Source of the DNA: Saccharopolyspora sp. SCSIO 74807
Lineage (GTDB): Bacteria; Actinomycetota; Actinomycetes; Mycobacteriales; Pseudonocardiaceae
Reading direction: 5' to 3'
Assembly: GCF_037023755.1 (NCBI RefSeq)
Contig: NZ_CP146100.1
Span: 3,168,001 to 3,232,000, forward strand
Length of the DNA stretch: 64,000 nucleotides
Positions 19,014-26,738 of this stretch are shown here, piece by piece (the stretch's first letter is position 1; each line of letters starts with the position of its first letter). The translations under genes were made by a program, and so were the position numbers. The notes beneath the pieces are model-generated. The model was given only the letters and a program-made list of their open reading frames with translations. It was not told where the DNA came from and made no database searches.

Positions 19014-19923
19014 GGTTCTCCCTGTCGAGACTTCGTCCGAACAGTTCGGCGGGCGTGGTGCCACGGTTGTCCAACCACGAGGTCAATCCCTCGTGTAAGT
19101 CGACCAACGTGTCGTACATGTTCCTGTGCAATGCCGTGTACACCTGAACGACATTGGCCCCCACGCTGAGGTAGTCGACGATGTCATCACAGGTTTGCAC
19201 GCCACCTGACCCCAGAATCGGCGAGTCAAATCCGGCGTTGCGCAACGCGAAGATTTCGGCAAGGACCATCGGCTTGAGGCTGGGGCCCGAGTAACCGTAG
19301 GCATCACCGAGGTGCACTTGCCCGCTGTCGGTCTCGACCGCGAGGCCAGGAATCGTGTCGCTCAACGTGATCGCGTCGGCTCCTGCGAAGATCGCCGCCT
19401 CGGCGCGTCCTCGAGTATCGCCACCGATCGCCAATTTGGCGCTGATCTTCACCGACACGCGTGCGCGCACTTGTGCCGTGTACTGGTACACGCGGTCAGG
19501 AGTGTCCTCGAACGTCTCGTCCTCGTTCATGCACGCGATTCCCAGCTCAAGGGCCTGAGCTCCGGCATTGACGACCTGCTCTGCCAGTGCACCGAGTTCT
19601 CCAGGGCTTCGAGCGTGGATCGAGACGATGACGGGTAGGGCTTGCTCGGCGAAGCGGTTGATGATCCCGCACCACTCGTCGACCGCGCGCCGCGAGTATG
19701 TCGTGCTGTTCAGCATCCCGGTGGGAATGCGCAGCAACCGCTCGTTGGCCAGGACGCCCGGGGCCGGGTGGATGGTCTTGGTCACCACCGCTCCCGCGCC
19801 CTTGGCGAGCAGTCGACGGATATTGCGTTCCTGATCGGTCAGCAGACCCGAACCAACGACCAATGGCGAGGACAGGGTAAGCCCCAGGACTTCGACCGCA
19901 GATCGATTAGCGGGCTCACTCAT
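18997..19923 (-). CDS. dihydroorotate dehydrogenase-like FMN enzyme
   Basis: 308 residues, (beta/alpha)8 flavoenzyme of the class 1 dihydroorotate/dihydropyrimidine dehydrogenase group. FMN contacts are visible: V-T-K-T near 47, V-K-I-S-A-K near 180, G-S-G-G-V near 250 and V-Q-V-Y-T-A-L near 275. The active-site loop reads G-I-A-C131-M-N instead of the usual N-x-S-C-P-N: the catalytic-base cysteine and following Asn remain, but the substrate-contacting first Asn is Gly, so the substrate is probably not orotate. ATG 19923 overlaps the previous stop (ATGA). Reduction or oxidation of a pyrimidine-like or unsaturated cyclic intermediate is inferred. Confidence 0.82.
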   Translation of the reverse strand: MSEPANRSAVEVLGLTLSSPLVVGSGLLTDQERNIRRLLAKGAGAVVTKTIHPAPGVLANERLLRIPTGMLNSTTYSRRAVDEWCGIINRFAEQALPVIVSIHARSPGELGALAEQVVNAGAQALELGIACMNEDETFEDTPDRVYQYTAQVRARVSVKISAKLAIGGDTRGRAEAAIFAGADAITLSDTIPGLAVETDSGQVHLGDAYGYSGPSLKPMVLAEIFALRNAGFDSPILGSGGVQTCDDIVDYLSVGANVVQVYTALHRNMYDTLVDLHEGLTSWLDNRGTTPAELFGRSLDRENHAHAK

Positions 19924-20489
19924 CGGAGCGCCGCTCCCGCTGCGTCCCCGGTCACCGCCGGTGCGATCACCTGCGGCCGCACGGTAACCGAGCCCACCAC
20001 GTCCAACAGTGACTCCGGCCGCTCGACCACTGCTGCGAGATCCAGCATCGTCACGTTGCCCACTCTGGGCAGCCCGCGCAGCAAGTGGCTGGCCGTCGGA
20101 TTGATCGGCAGCGGCGTGACTAGAACAATCGGCTTCCGCAACGCCGATGCCCAACCGAGCTCGACGTGCGTTCCGTCAGTGCGCAGCAGTTCTTCCTCTT
20201 GCCCGGTGGGGAGGACTGGAATGAAGACATCGCACTGTCCCATCCAGCCGAAATCACGCATTGACACCTGTTCCGGTGTGAACAGGGAAGTATCGTCGCC
20301 GAATTTCTCCGCCAAGTGCGCCGAGAAAACGGTTCCATTCGAATCCTGCACGGCGTCGATGACACGTGAAATGGTTTCACGAAGTGATGCGTGGAAGCCG
20401 TCGCCCTGAATGGCGTGCTGGATGGGTCCTCCGACGAAAACGTTGACCCCGGAAAGGTCGACGCCGTTGTGCGCAATTTGTGTATTCAT
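19920..20489 (-). CDS. nucleoside 2-deoxyribosyltransferase-like protein
   Basis: 189 residues. N-terminal V-N-V-F-V-G-G-P-I-Q followed by helices, then Q-C-D-V-F-I-P-V-L-P, and D-G-T-H-V-E-L-G-W-A: the nucleotide-binding start, central acidic site and G-x-x-x-E-L-G-x-A motif of the nucleoside deoxyribosyltransferase/nucleosidase fold (E in T-H-V-E-L-G is the usual nucleophile). The family exchanges bases on deoxyribosides or cleaves N-glycosides. In context it may act on a nucleoside-like intermediate. ATG 20489 follows GGAAAG. Confidence 0.7.
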   Translation of the reverse strand: MNTQIAHNGVDLSGVNVFVGGPIQHAIQGDGFHASLRETISRVIDAVQDSNGTVFSAHLAEKFGDDTSLFTPEQVSMRDFGWMGQCDVFIPVLPTGQEEELLRTDGTHVELGWASALRKPIVLVTPLPINPTASHLLRGLPRVGNVTMLDLAAVVERPESLLDVVGSVTVRPQVIAPAVTGDAAGAALR

Positions 20490-20563
20490 GTTCTTTCCAG
20501 GGGCCTCTTCGTTTCGTTGAGTAGGTACTCGTGGGTTGCGCGGACGAGCTGTGCCGGTATGTC

Positions 20564-20947
20564 TTAATAGCTTGAATCAGGGCGGCTCAGGTCGTGCTTT
20601 TCCGGCCCCTTGAGGGGCGGATTAAATACACTGGCCAGCACTAGATCCTTGTTGTCGCCGCCGCGCAGGTAATGCTCATCGTGATCGTTCAGGACGTATA
20701 AGACGCCAGGAGAAAGTGGATATCGGTTTCCGTTGAGGTCCTCGACCTCGCCTTCGCCGGCGATGCAGTAGCAGGCTTCCAGGTGATTCCGGTAGCGAAT
20801 TTTTGAACTGGTGTTGGCTTTGACCACCGTGTGGCAAACCGTGTATCCCATGCCGTCGGACTCAAGTAGCAGGCGGTAGCTCTTACCGTTTCCCCAGTCC
20901 ACATCCCGCTCGGTATCGATGATTTCCTCAATGCTCCGTACGTACAT
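20564..20947 (-). CDS. solitary ectoine-synthase (EctC)-like cupin
   Basis: 127 residues, the full length of EctC. It aligns to EctC throughout: M-Y-V-R-S-I-E-E start, H-L-E-A-C-Y-C-I-A-G-E-G-E-V-E, D-H-D-E-H-Y-L-R and a final D-S-S-Y. The iron ligands of EctC (Glu57, Tyr85, His93) are matched by E57, Y84 and H92. EctC closes the tetrahydropyrimidine ring of ectoine by water elimination. No ectA or ectB is nearby, so this one probably cyclises a different substrate. First gene of the six-gene operon; ATG 20947 follows AGAGGA. Confidence 0.9.
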   Translation of the reverse strand: MYVRSIEEIIDTERDVDWGNGKSYRLLLESDGMGYTVCHTVVKANTSSKIRYRNHLEACYCIAGEGEVEDLNGNRYPLSPGVLYVLNDHDEHYLRGGDNKDLVLASVFNPPLKGPEKHDLSRPDSSY

Positions 20948-21040
20948 GCACGTCCTCTGGTTTCGCGCGTATCAAACCGATTTCACCTCGGGTTCCGATA
21001 CGAAACTGATTAGCGACAGGGGTGATTGAAATTTGAATTG

Positions 21041-21069
21041 AGCCTACTTGGGGGCGGGGTCCGATGCAA
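21041..21069 (-). promoter_or_regulatory. candidate promoter of the six-gene operon
   Basis: On the minus strand TTGCAT (21069-21064) and TAGGCT (21046-21041) are separated by 17 bases, fitting the actinobacterial housekeeping -35/-10 pattern. Predicted transcription would start near 21034, giving a leader of about 87 bases before the EctC-like ATG. Motif reading only. Confidence 0.4.
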
Positions 21070-21447
21070 CGACTTCGGATCACGCTACTCTAGTGGGTGC
21101 AATTCACCGAGAGGTGTATTACACGCGAATGGGGGCACGTTGTTCGGGAAACGAGGAAATTGACTCATCTGGCTGCCGTCCGGCCGATCGACGAGTGCGT
21201 TGCGCCATATGAACGACATTTAGCCGATGCGCTGAATTCGGGTGCTCCCGAAAAGGCTTGTGGATCACGCGCTGTGCCCAGCGCTACCCTTTTTGTGCAA
21301 CCAGGCGTGTCAATTTCTCGTCTGGTGCCTCAACCGCCATGGATCTTGACTGTCGTCGGGCTCAAATGCCTGCGTCGAACTTTCACGCGGCCGAGTGATC
21401 TTTCTGCGGAGAACGCGGGCACCACCGGTCGGCGACCCCGGTTCGCA

Positions 21448-21666
21448 TCAGCAGCAGGCCGTGGCAGCCGTGGAACCCGGCGACCGATTGCCCGGGTAGC
21501 CGGGTGCGACCAGCTGTGCCAGTCCGACGACGTTGTGTTCCCGGCGTTCCTCCCGAGTGATGCTCGTCAGCGGCGGACCATCCGGCTCGACTTTCCGGCG
21601 CTTGCGGCATCGGGTTCGGCAGCCGTCCGATAGCCCCGCGTCCCGCGCCCAGCTCGCCACGCTCAT
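21448..21666 (-). pseudogene. possible remnant of an IS3-type transposase OrfA
   Basis: A 72-residue frame contains V-A-S-W-A-R-D-A-G-L and, further on, G-P-P-L-T-S-I-T-R-E-E-R-R-E, which resembles the linker and start of the coiled coil of IS3-family OrfA proteins. There is no HTH before it and no OrfB after it, and the end reads as noise. Weak resemblance; could be chance. Confidence 0.22.
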
Positions 21667-21781
21667 GCACGTGGTGCAGCTCAGCGTTCCCCCTGTTCAC
21701 CGACGAGCGCTGCAGCCAAGGTCGTGCTGAGGGGCGCCCAGGTTTCTGGCCTGGTTGGTCAAGAACCCGTATCATCGCGGC

Positions 21782-22357
21782 GTGCCACGCCCCCGGGAAT
21801 TCGACGAGGACTGCGTCGTCGCTGCGATCCGCCAGGTGTTCTGGGACAAGGGCTACGCCGCGACGTCGGTGGACGATCTGATGCGCGCCAGCGGACTCGG
21901 CAAGGGCAGCCTGTACGGAGCTTTCGGCGACAAGCACAACTTGTTCCTGCGGGTGCTGCGCGAATACAACGACGCGAACGACCGAATGCTGCACGAGCGG
22001 CTGGCGTCCGTGCCGCGGGGCATCGACCTGGTGCGCGAGTTCGTGCGAGGTCCGAGCTGTGACTCGGAATCCGCCCGGCGCGGGTGCCTGTTGGCCAACA
22101 CCACAGCCGAGCTGGCGGCGAGCATGCCGGATGTTGCGGCCGAGGCCCGGCGCAGCTACGACGCGACCGCCAAGGTCCTGACGGAGGCGGTCGAGCGAGC
22201 CCAGCGCGAAGGCGACGTGGATCCCGATGCGGATCCCGGCCAGATCGCCCATGCGGTTCTTGCCGCCCAGCTCGGAGTGGTCGCGCTCGGGCGGACAGGC
22301 ATGGGAGTCGACGCGCTCTCCGCTGTGGCCGAGTCCGCCCTGGGGCGACTGCTGTAG
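21782..22357 (+). CDS. TetR-family transcriptional regulator
   Basis: 191 residues. N-terminal HTH about 10-55: F-D-E-D-C-V-V-A-A-I ... F-W-D-K-G-Y-A-A-T-S-V-D-D-L-M-R-A-S-G-L-G-K-G-S-L-Y, typical TetR recognition helix, with an all-helical ligand domain after it. GTG 21782 gives the normal P-R-P-R-E-F start. It converges on an SDR gene, 55 bases apart, and a perfect palindrome lies in front of that SDR, so the SDR is the likely target. Confidence 0.9.
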   Translation: MPRPREFDEDCVVAAIRQVFWDKGYAATSVDDLMRASGLGKGSLYGAFGDKHNLFLRVLREYNDANDRMLHERLASVPRGIDLVREFVRGPSCDSESARRGCLLANTTAELAASMPDVAAEARRSYDATAKVLTEAVERAQREGDVDPDADPGQIAHAVLAAQLGVVALGRTGMGVDALSAVAESALGRLL

Positions 22358-22412
22358 TGCACCGAGTAGCCACCTCACGGCGCCAAGTCGCCCGCAGGGC
22401 GGGTGGCGGGCA

Positions 22413-23147
22413 TCAGATCTGCGCGACGCCGCCATCGACGGCGAGCTCGGAGCCGTTGACGTAGCTCGAGGCGTCCGAGGCCAGGAAGGTGGCGGCCGCG
22501 GCGATCTCCTCGGGTGCGCCGAGCCGCCCCAGCGGGGTCATTTCCTTGGTCTGTTCCCGAGCTTCCGCGGGGAGGAGATCGAGCAGGCCCGGAGTGGGGA
22601 CCGTGCCCGGCGAGAGCACGTTGACCCGGAAGCCGTACCGGCGCGAGCTGTGCGCCCAGCCGCGGGCCAGGTTGCGCACCGCAGCCTTCGTCGCGGCGTA
22701 GATCTCGAGACCGTGCGGCGGGCGTGTCGCGGCGCTCGATCCGGTCAAGATGATGGATGCCCCTGGGCGGAGCAGCGGCAATGCCTTTTGGACGGTGAAG
22801 ATCGTTCCCTTCACGTTGGTGGCGAACTGGGCGTCGACCTGATCCTCGGTGACCTCGCCGAATGCGGTCTCGATGCCGATACCGGCGTTGGCGACCACGA
22901 CGTCGAGGTGCCCGGCCTGCTCGCGGACGGTTTCGTAGAGCGCGTCGAGATCGGCGGGCACGGCGGAGTCGCAGACGACGGCGGTCACGTTCGCGCCGAG
23001 CTCGGCGATCGCCTTGTCGAGCGTTTCCTTGCGGCGGCCGGTGATGAACACCTTCGCGCCCTCGTCGCGGAACGCCCGTGCGATCTCGAGCCCGATGCCG
23101 CTGCTGCCGCCGGTGATCACCGCGGTCTTGCCGGTCAGGACGGCCAC
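22413..23147 (-). CDS. short-chain dehydrogenase/reductase
   Basis: 244 residues, classical SDR: T-G-G-S-S-G-I-G NAD(P) motif near 12, N-A-G-I-G near 84, catalytic S in G-S-S-A-A and Y-A-A-T-K near 148. The C-terminus has N-G-S-E-L-A-V-D-G-G. GTG 23147 lies eight bases after GGGAGG; the GTG at 23156 would overlap that site. Substrate unknown. Probably repressed by the adjacent TetR through the palindrome at 23164-23189. Confidence 0.9.
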   Translation of the reverse strand: MAVLTGKTAVITGGSSGIGLEIARAFRDEGAKVFITGRRKETLDKAIAELGANVTAVVCDSAVPADLDALYETVREQAGHLDVVVANAGIGIETAFGEVTEDQVDAQFATNVKGTIFTVQKALPLLRPGASIILTGSSAATRPPHGLEIYAATKAAVRNLARGWAHSSRRYGFRVNVLSPGTVPTPGLLDLLPAEAREQTKEMTPLGRLGAPEEIAAAATFLASDASSYVNGSELAVDGGVAQI

Positions 23148-23163
23148 GCCGCCCACCTCCCTC

Positions 23164-23189
23164 AGTTATGGACCATTGCGTCCATAACT
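23164..23189. promoter_or_regulatory. 26-bp palindromic operator upstream of SDR gene
   Basis: AGTTATGGAC (23164-23173) and GTCCATAACT (23180-23189) are exact reverse complements around a six-base spacer. It lies 17 bases upstream of the SDR start and in the divergent region facing the phosphotransferase gene. Size and symmetry fit a TetR-type operator; the neighbouring TetR gene is the obvious candidate. Confidence 0.7.
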
Positions 23190-23381
23190 CTGCCCGATCT
23201 GGACTGAGCGGTCAATAAAGGTGGCGCGCGCCACCATGCACCGGGCGGCGGGCTCTGGGCGGATCGATATTGACCGGAGCGGTTCCGGGAGTAGCATCCG
23301 GCCATCGGCTTTGCCGTGGTGTGCCGGGAAGTCTGGTCGGCGTGTTGAGACGTGATCGCCGTACGAGACGGGAGCCGCGCG

Positions 23382-25814
23382 ATGGCGACCGGCAATGATT
23401 CCCAAGTGATCGAACTCGCGCAGATCGACGCGAGCATGCTCGGACTGGTCGGTGGGAAAGCCGCCGGCCTGGGTGAGTTGATCAAGGCCGGATTCCGGGT
23501 GCCGCAAGGGTTCTGCTTGACCACGCGAGCGCACGTGACCGGTGAGATCCCGGAAGGGGAAGTCCTCGACGCCTACGCCCGAATCGGCGGCGGACGGGTG
23601 GCGGTGCGTTCCAGCGCCACCGCCGAGGACCTGCCCGATGCCAGTTTCGCGGGGCAGCAGGAGAGCTTTCTCGACGTCAGCGGTGCCAGTGAGCTGCTCA
23701 ACGCGATCCGCCGCTGCTGGGATTCGTTGCACTCGGATCGGGCGGTCGCCTACCGCGAGGCCAACGGTGTCGGCCCCGACGTGCACATGGCCGTGGTCGT
23801 GCAGCGGATGGTCGATGCGAAGGCCGGCGGGGTGTTGTTCACCGCGAACCCGCTCACCGGGACGCGGACGGACATGGTCGTGGACGCGGTTTCCGGATCG
23901 GGCGAGGCGGTCGTCGACGGGTCCGCCATCGCCGATCACTACGTCCTCGACGGAACCCCGCCGCGGGCGGACGGTTGCCTGGACCGCGATCAGCTGGAGC
24001 TGCTGCGCGAAGCCGGGGCCGCGGTGCAGGAGAGCTTCGGCTGCCCGCAGGACATCGAGTGGGCCATCGCCCGGGACGGCGGGCTGTGGCTGCTGCAATC
24101 CCATGCCATCACAACACTTTTCCCGCTGCCGCCGGAAACCGATGACTTGCGGGTCTACTTCGAGATGGGCCACATGCAGGGAATGCTGCGGCCCTTCACC
24201 CCGGCGGGGATGTCGGCGCTGACCCGTGGCGCGAAGCTGTGGATGGACTCCGCCGGGCTCTCGGGCGGTGCGTTCGGCGATGCCATGGGGATCGTCCCGG
24301 TCGGCGATCGGTTGTTCATGGACTTCTCGGACCTGTTGCGCAACAAGCGAATCCGGTCGCGACTGCCGCGGATGATGGAGGTCTACGGGCCGCGCAACGT
24401 CGAGATCGTGCGGCGGCTGCTGAAAGATCCGCGTTTCGCGCCGACCACCGGCGGTCTGCCCTTCCCCGTTGCGCCGCTGCTCAAGAAGGGGCTGCGGGTG
24501 CTGCCGAAGGCGAAGTTCGAGTTCATCCGGATCCTCGCCTTCCCCGCCGCCGCGCGCGAACGCGCTTTCCGGACCACCGAGAAGCTCAAGCGCCGGGCCG
24601 TGGCACCGGAATCCGCGAGCACCGCCGAGCGGCTGCGTTTCGCCGAGCAGGTGCAGCGGGACTTCATGACGGCGTCCGAGGTGATCTGGCCGCTGTTCAT
24701 CGGAATCGTCGTCAGCCAGTTCCCGAACGCGCTGCTCAAGGGCATCGCCACGGACGCCGAGCTGGACACCGTCCTGGGCGGGTTGCCGCACAACGTCACC
24801 ACCGAAATGGACCTCGCGCTGTGGCGGCTGGCCGCCGACCTCGACGAGCCGGAGCGGGAACTGCTGCGGTTCACACCGCCCGCGGAGCTCGCCACCCGCT
24901 ATCAGGCAGGCGAACTCCCCGACATCGGGCTGGACGACTTCCTGTCCCGCTACGGCCACCGCGCTGCGTCGGAAGTCGACATCGGGGTGCCTCGCTGGTC
25001 GGAGGATCCGACGCAGATCTTGTCGACCATCGCCGGATACCTGCGGATCACCGATCCCGAGCAGGCTCCGGACCGCCGGTTCGCCCAAGCCGCGGAACGC
25101 GCGGAGGCCATGATCGACGAGCTCCACGAGCGCGCCCGTCGCAAGCGCCCGATCCGTGCCCGCCTCGCCCGGTTCTGCATGCGCCGCGCCCGCCGGCTCA
25201 CCGGCCTGCGCGAACTCGGCAAGTTCGCCTGGCTGTACTCGCTGAGCTCGATGCGCACGCAGCTGTTGCGCGTCGGCGAGGATCTCAGCGGGCAGGGACG
25301 CTTGGAGCAAGCCGGCGACGTGATGTTCCTGGACCTCGACGAGATCCGAGCGGCGGTGCGCGGAACCGACCAACGGGACCTCGCCGTTGAACGAAAGTAC
25401 CGCCACACCAGGGAAATGCGTCGACGTGCGGTCCCGATCGCGGTGCTTTCCGACGGCACGGACCTGGAGGCGACGGGCGCGCCCGAGGCCGTCGCCGATG
25501 GCGCGATGACCGGTCTGGGCGCCTCCCCGGGCAAGGTGACCGGCCGTGCGCGCGTCGTCCGCGATCCGGCCGACGCGCGGCTCGAACCCGGCGAGATCCT
25601 GGTGGCCAGCACGACCGATCCCGGCTGGACTCCGCTGTTCATGACCGCGGCCGGGCTCGTCACCGAAACCGGCTCGCCCATGGCGCACGGTCCTACGGTC
25701 GCCCGCGAGTACGGGATTCCGGCGGTGATCTGCGTCCGGAACGCGACCGCGGAAATCGAGACGGGTCAGGTCGTCACCGTGGATGCGACCTCGGGCACGG
25801 TCACTCCGGAATGA
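23382..25814 (+). CDS. rifampicin phosphotransferase-like PEP-synthase family enzyme
   Basis: 810 residues in three parts: N-terminal ATP-binding PPDK-type domain (about 1-300: V-G-G-K-A-A-G-L-G-E, V-R-S-S-A-T-A-E-D), a central helical domain (about 310-700) and a C-terminal swivelling phosphohistidine domain with H769 in P-M-A-H-G-P-T-V-A-R-E-Y-G-I-P-A. This order, rather than a PEP-binding barrel at the end, is that of rifampin phosphotransferases, which phosphorylate the C21 hydroxyl of rifamycins. RPHs are about 830-870 residues. ATG 23382 follows GGGAG. Another PEP-utilising function cannot be excluded. Confidence 0.8.
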   Translation: MATGNDSQVIELAQIDASMLGLVGGKAAGLGELIKAGFRVPQGFCLTTRAHVTGEIPEGEVLDAYARIGGGRVAVRSSATAEDLPDASFAGQQESFLDVSGASELLNAIRRCWDSLHSDRAVAYREANGVGPDVHMAVVVQRMVDAKAGGVLFTANPLTGTRTDMVVDAVSGSGEAVVDGSAIADHYVLDGTPPRADGCLDRDQLELLREAGAAVQESFGCPQDIEWAIARDGGLWLLQSHAITTLFPLPPETDDLRVYFEMGHMQGMLRPFTPAGMSALTRGAKLWMDSAGLSGGAFGDAMGIVPVGDRLFMDFSDLLRNKRIRSRLPRMMEVYGPRNVEIVRRLLKDPRFAPTTGGLPFPVAPLLKKGLRVLPKAKFEFIRILAFPAAARERAFRTTEKLKRRAVAPESASTAERLRFAEQVQRDFMTASEVIWPLFIGIVVSQFPNALLKGIATDAELDTVLGGLPHNVTTEMDLALWRLAADLDEPERELLRFTPPAELATRYQAGELPDIGLDDFLSRYGHRAASEVDIGVPRWSEDPTQILSTIAGYLRITDPEQAPDRRFAQAAERAEAMIDELHERARRKRPIRARLARFCMRRARRLTGLRELGKFAWLYSLSSMRTQLLRVGEDLSGQGRLEQAGDVMFLDLDEIRAAVRGTDQRDLAVERKYRHTREMRRRAVPIAVLSDGTDLEATGAPEAVADGAMTGLGASPGKVTGRARVVRDPADARLEPGEILVASTTDPGWTPLFMTAAGLVTETGSPMAHGPTVAREYGIPAVICVRNATAEIETGQVVTVDATSGTVTPE

Positions 25815-25932
25815 GGCCGTGCGCCCGGGATTCCCCTGCTGGGCCGCGGCATGTTCTTGCCCCGTCGGGGCCGGCGGCGTTCGTGCGAGCCCGACCGGGA
25901 ATCGGCGCGTGCTGCGGAACGGTCGCCGGACC

Positions 25933-26676
25933 TCAGACGTGGTCCGTCGGCCGGATCAGCACTTCGTTGACGGATACGTGCGGTGGTGCGAGCACGGCGT
26001 GACGGACCGAATCAGCGACATCTTCGGGGGAGAGCTGGCGCATCGACGCCGCCCACTCGTTCGCGGAGCGGCGCGTGGCCGCGTGGGTGATGTGATCGCG
26101 CAGCTCAGTGTCGACCATTCCCGGCTCGATCACGATGACCCGCACGCCCCGGGCCGTGACCTCTTGACGCAGCGATTCGCTGAAGGCGTTGACCGCGAAC
26201 TTGGTCGCGTTGTAACCGGCGAACCCGTTGCGTACGACCCGCCCGGCCAGCGAGGAGACCTGCACGAGCGTTCCGCGCGCCGCCAGTAGGTGTGGCAATG
26301 CAGCGTGCGTCAAGTACATCAGGCCGAGCACGTTGGTGTTGACCATCCGCGTCCAGTCCGAGGTGTCGGCATCCTCCACCGGACCGAGCAACATCACCCC
26401 GGCGTTGTTGACCAGGACGTCGAGCCCGCCGAGCGTGTCCACAGTGGATTCCACGGCGGCGCGGCAGGCGTCCTCATCGCTCACGTCGAGTGCGATGGGG
26501 TGGACGGTCGCACCGCTTGCGGTGAGCTCGTCGGCCATCGCCGTCAGCCGCTCGTACCTGCGCGCGGCGATCGCGACGGCGGCTCCTTCGCGGGCCAGGC
26601 CGCGGGCGATCGCGGCTCCGATGCCGGAGCTCGCACCCGTCACGAGCGCGACCTTGCCGTTCAGCTGTCCAGACAC
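25933..26676 (-). CDS. short-chain dehydrogenase/reductase (YdfG-like)
   Basis: 247 residues: T-G-A-S-S-G-I-G near 13, N-N-A-G-V near 86, catalytic Ser in Q-V-S-S-L-A-G and Y-N-A-T-K near 151. The later E-P-G-M-V-D-T-E-L is typical of broad-specificity serine/3-hydroxy acid type SDRs. GTG 26676 has AAAGGA eight bases upstream. Last gene of the aromatic catabolic operon, 62 bases after the extradiol dioxygenase stop; may reduce or oxidise a pathway intermediate. Confidence 0.9.
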   Translation of the reverse strand: MSGQLNGKVALVTGASSGIGAAIARGLAREGAAVAIAARRYERLTAMADELTASGATVHPIALDVSDEDACRAAVESTVDTLGGLDVLVNNAGVMLLGPVEDADTSDWTRMVNTNVLGLMYLTHAALPHLLAARGTLVQVSSLAGRVVRNGFAGYNATKFAVNAFSESLRQEVTARGVRVIVIEPGMVDTELRDHITHAATRRSANEWAASMRQLSPEDVADSVRHAVLAPPHVSVNEVLIRPTDHV

Positions 26677-26738
26677 CGCAGAAATCCTTTCGCTGGGGAA
26701 GTGCTGTGCGGAATGCGATCGTTCGGCGTGCGGCAGTG

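Larger units (their letters stand above)
20948..21781. other. 834-bp intergenic region with markedly lower GC
   Basis: Holds the promoter of the six-gene operon (21041-21069), an imperfect inverted repeat in the leader (20968-20978 with 20991-21002), and a possible transposase remnant (21448-21666). The stretch 20950-21320 is visibly A/T-richer than the rest of the window and lacks the actinobacterial third-position GC bias in any frame, which suggests acquired DNA. Confidence 0.5.

Noticed and set aside
21097-21633. A 178-codon frame in the low-GC intergenic region
   Set aside because: No ribosome binding site, no domain, and composition changes midway where GC rises. Treated as chance.
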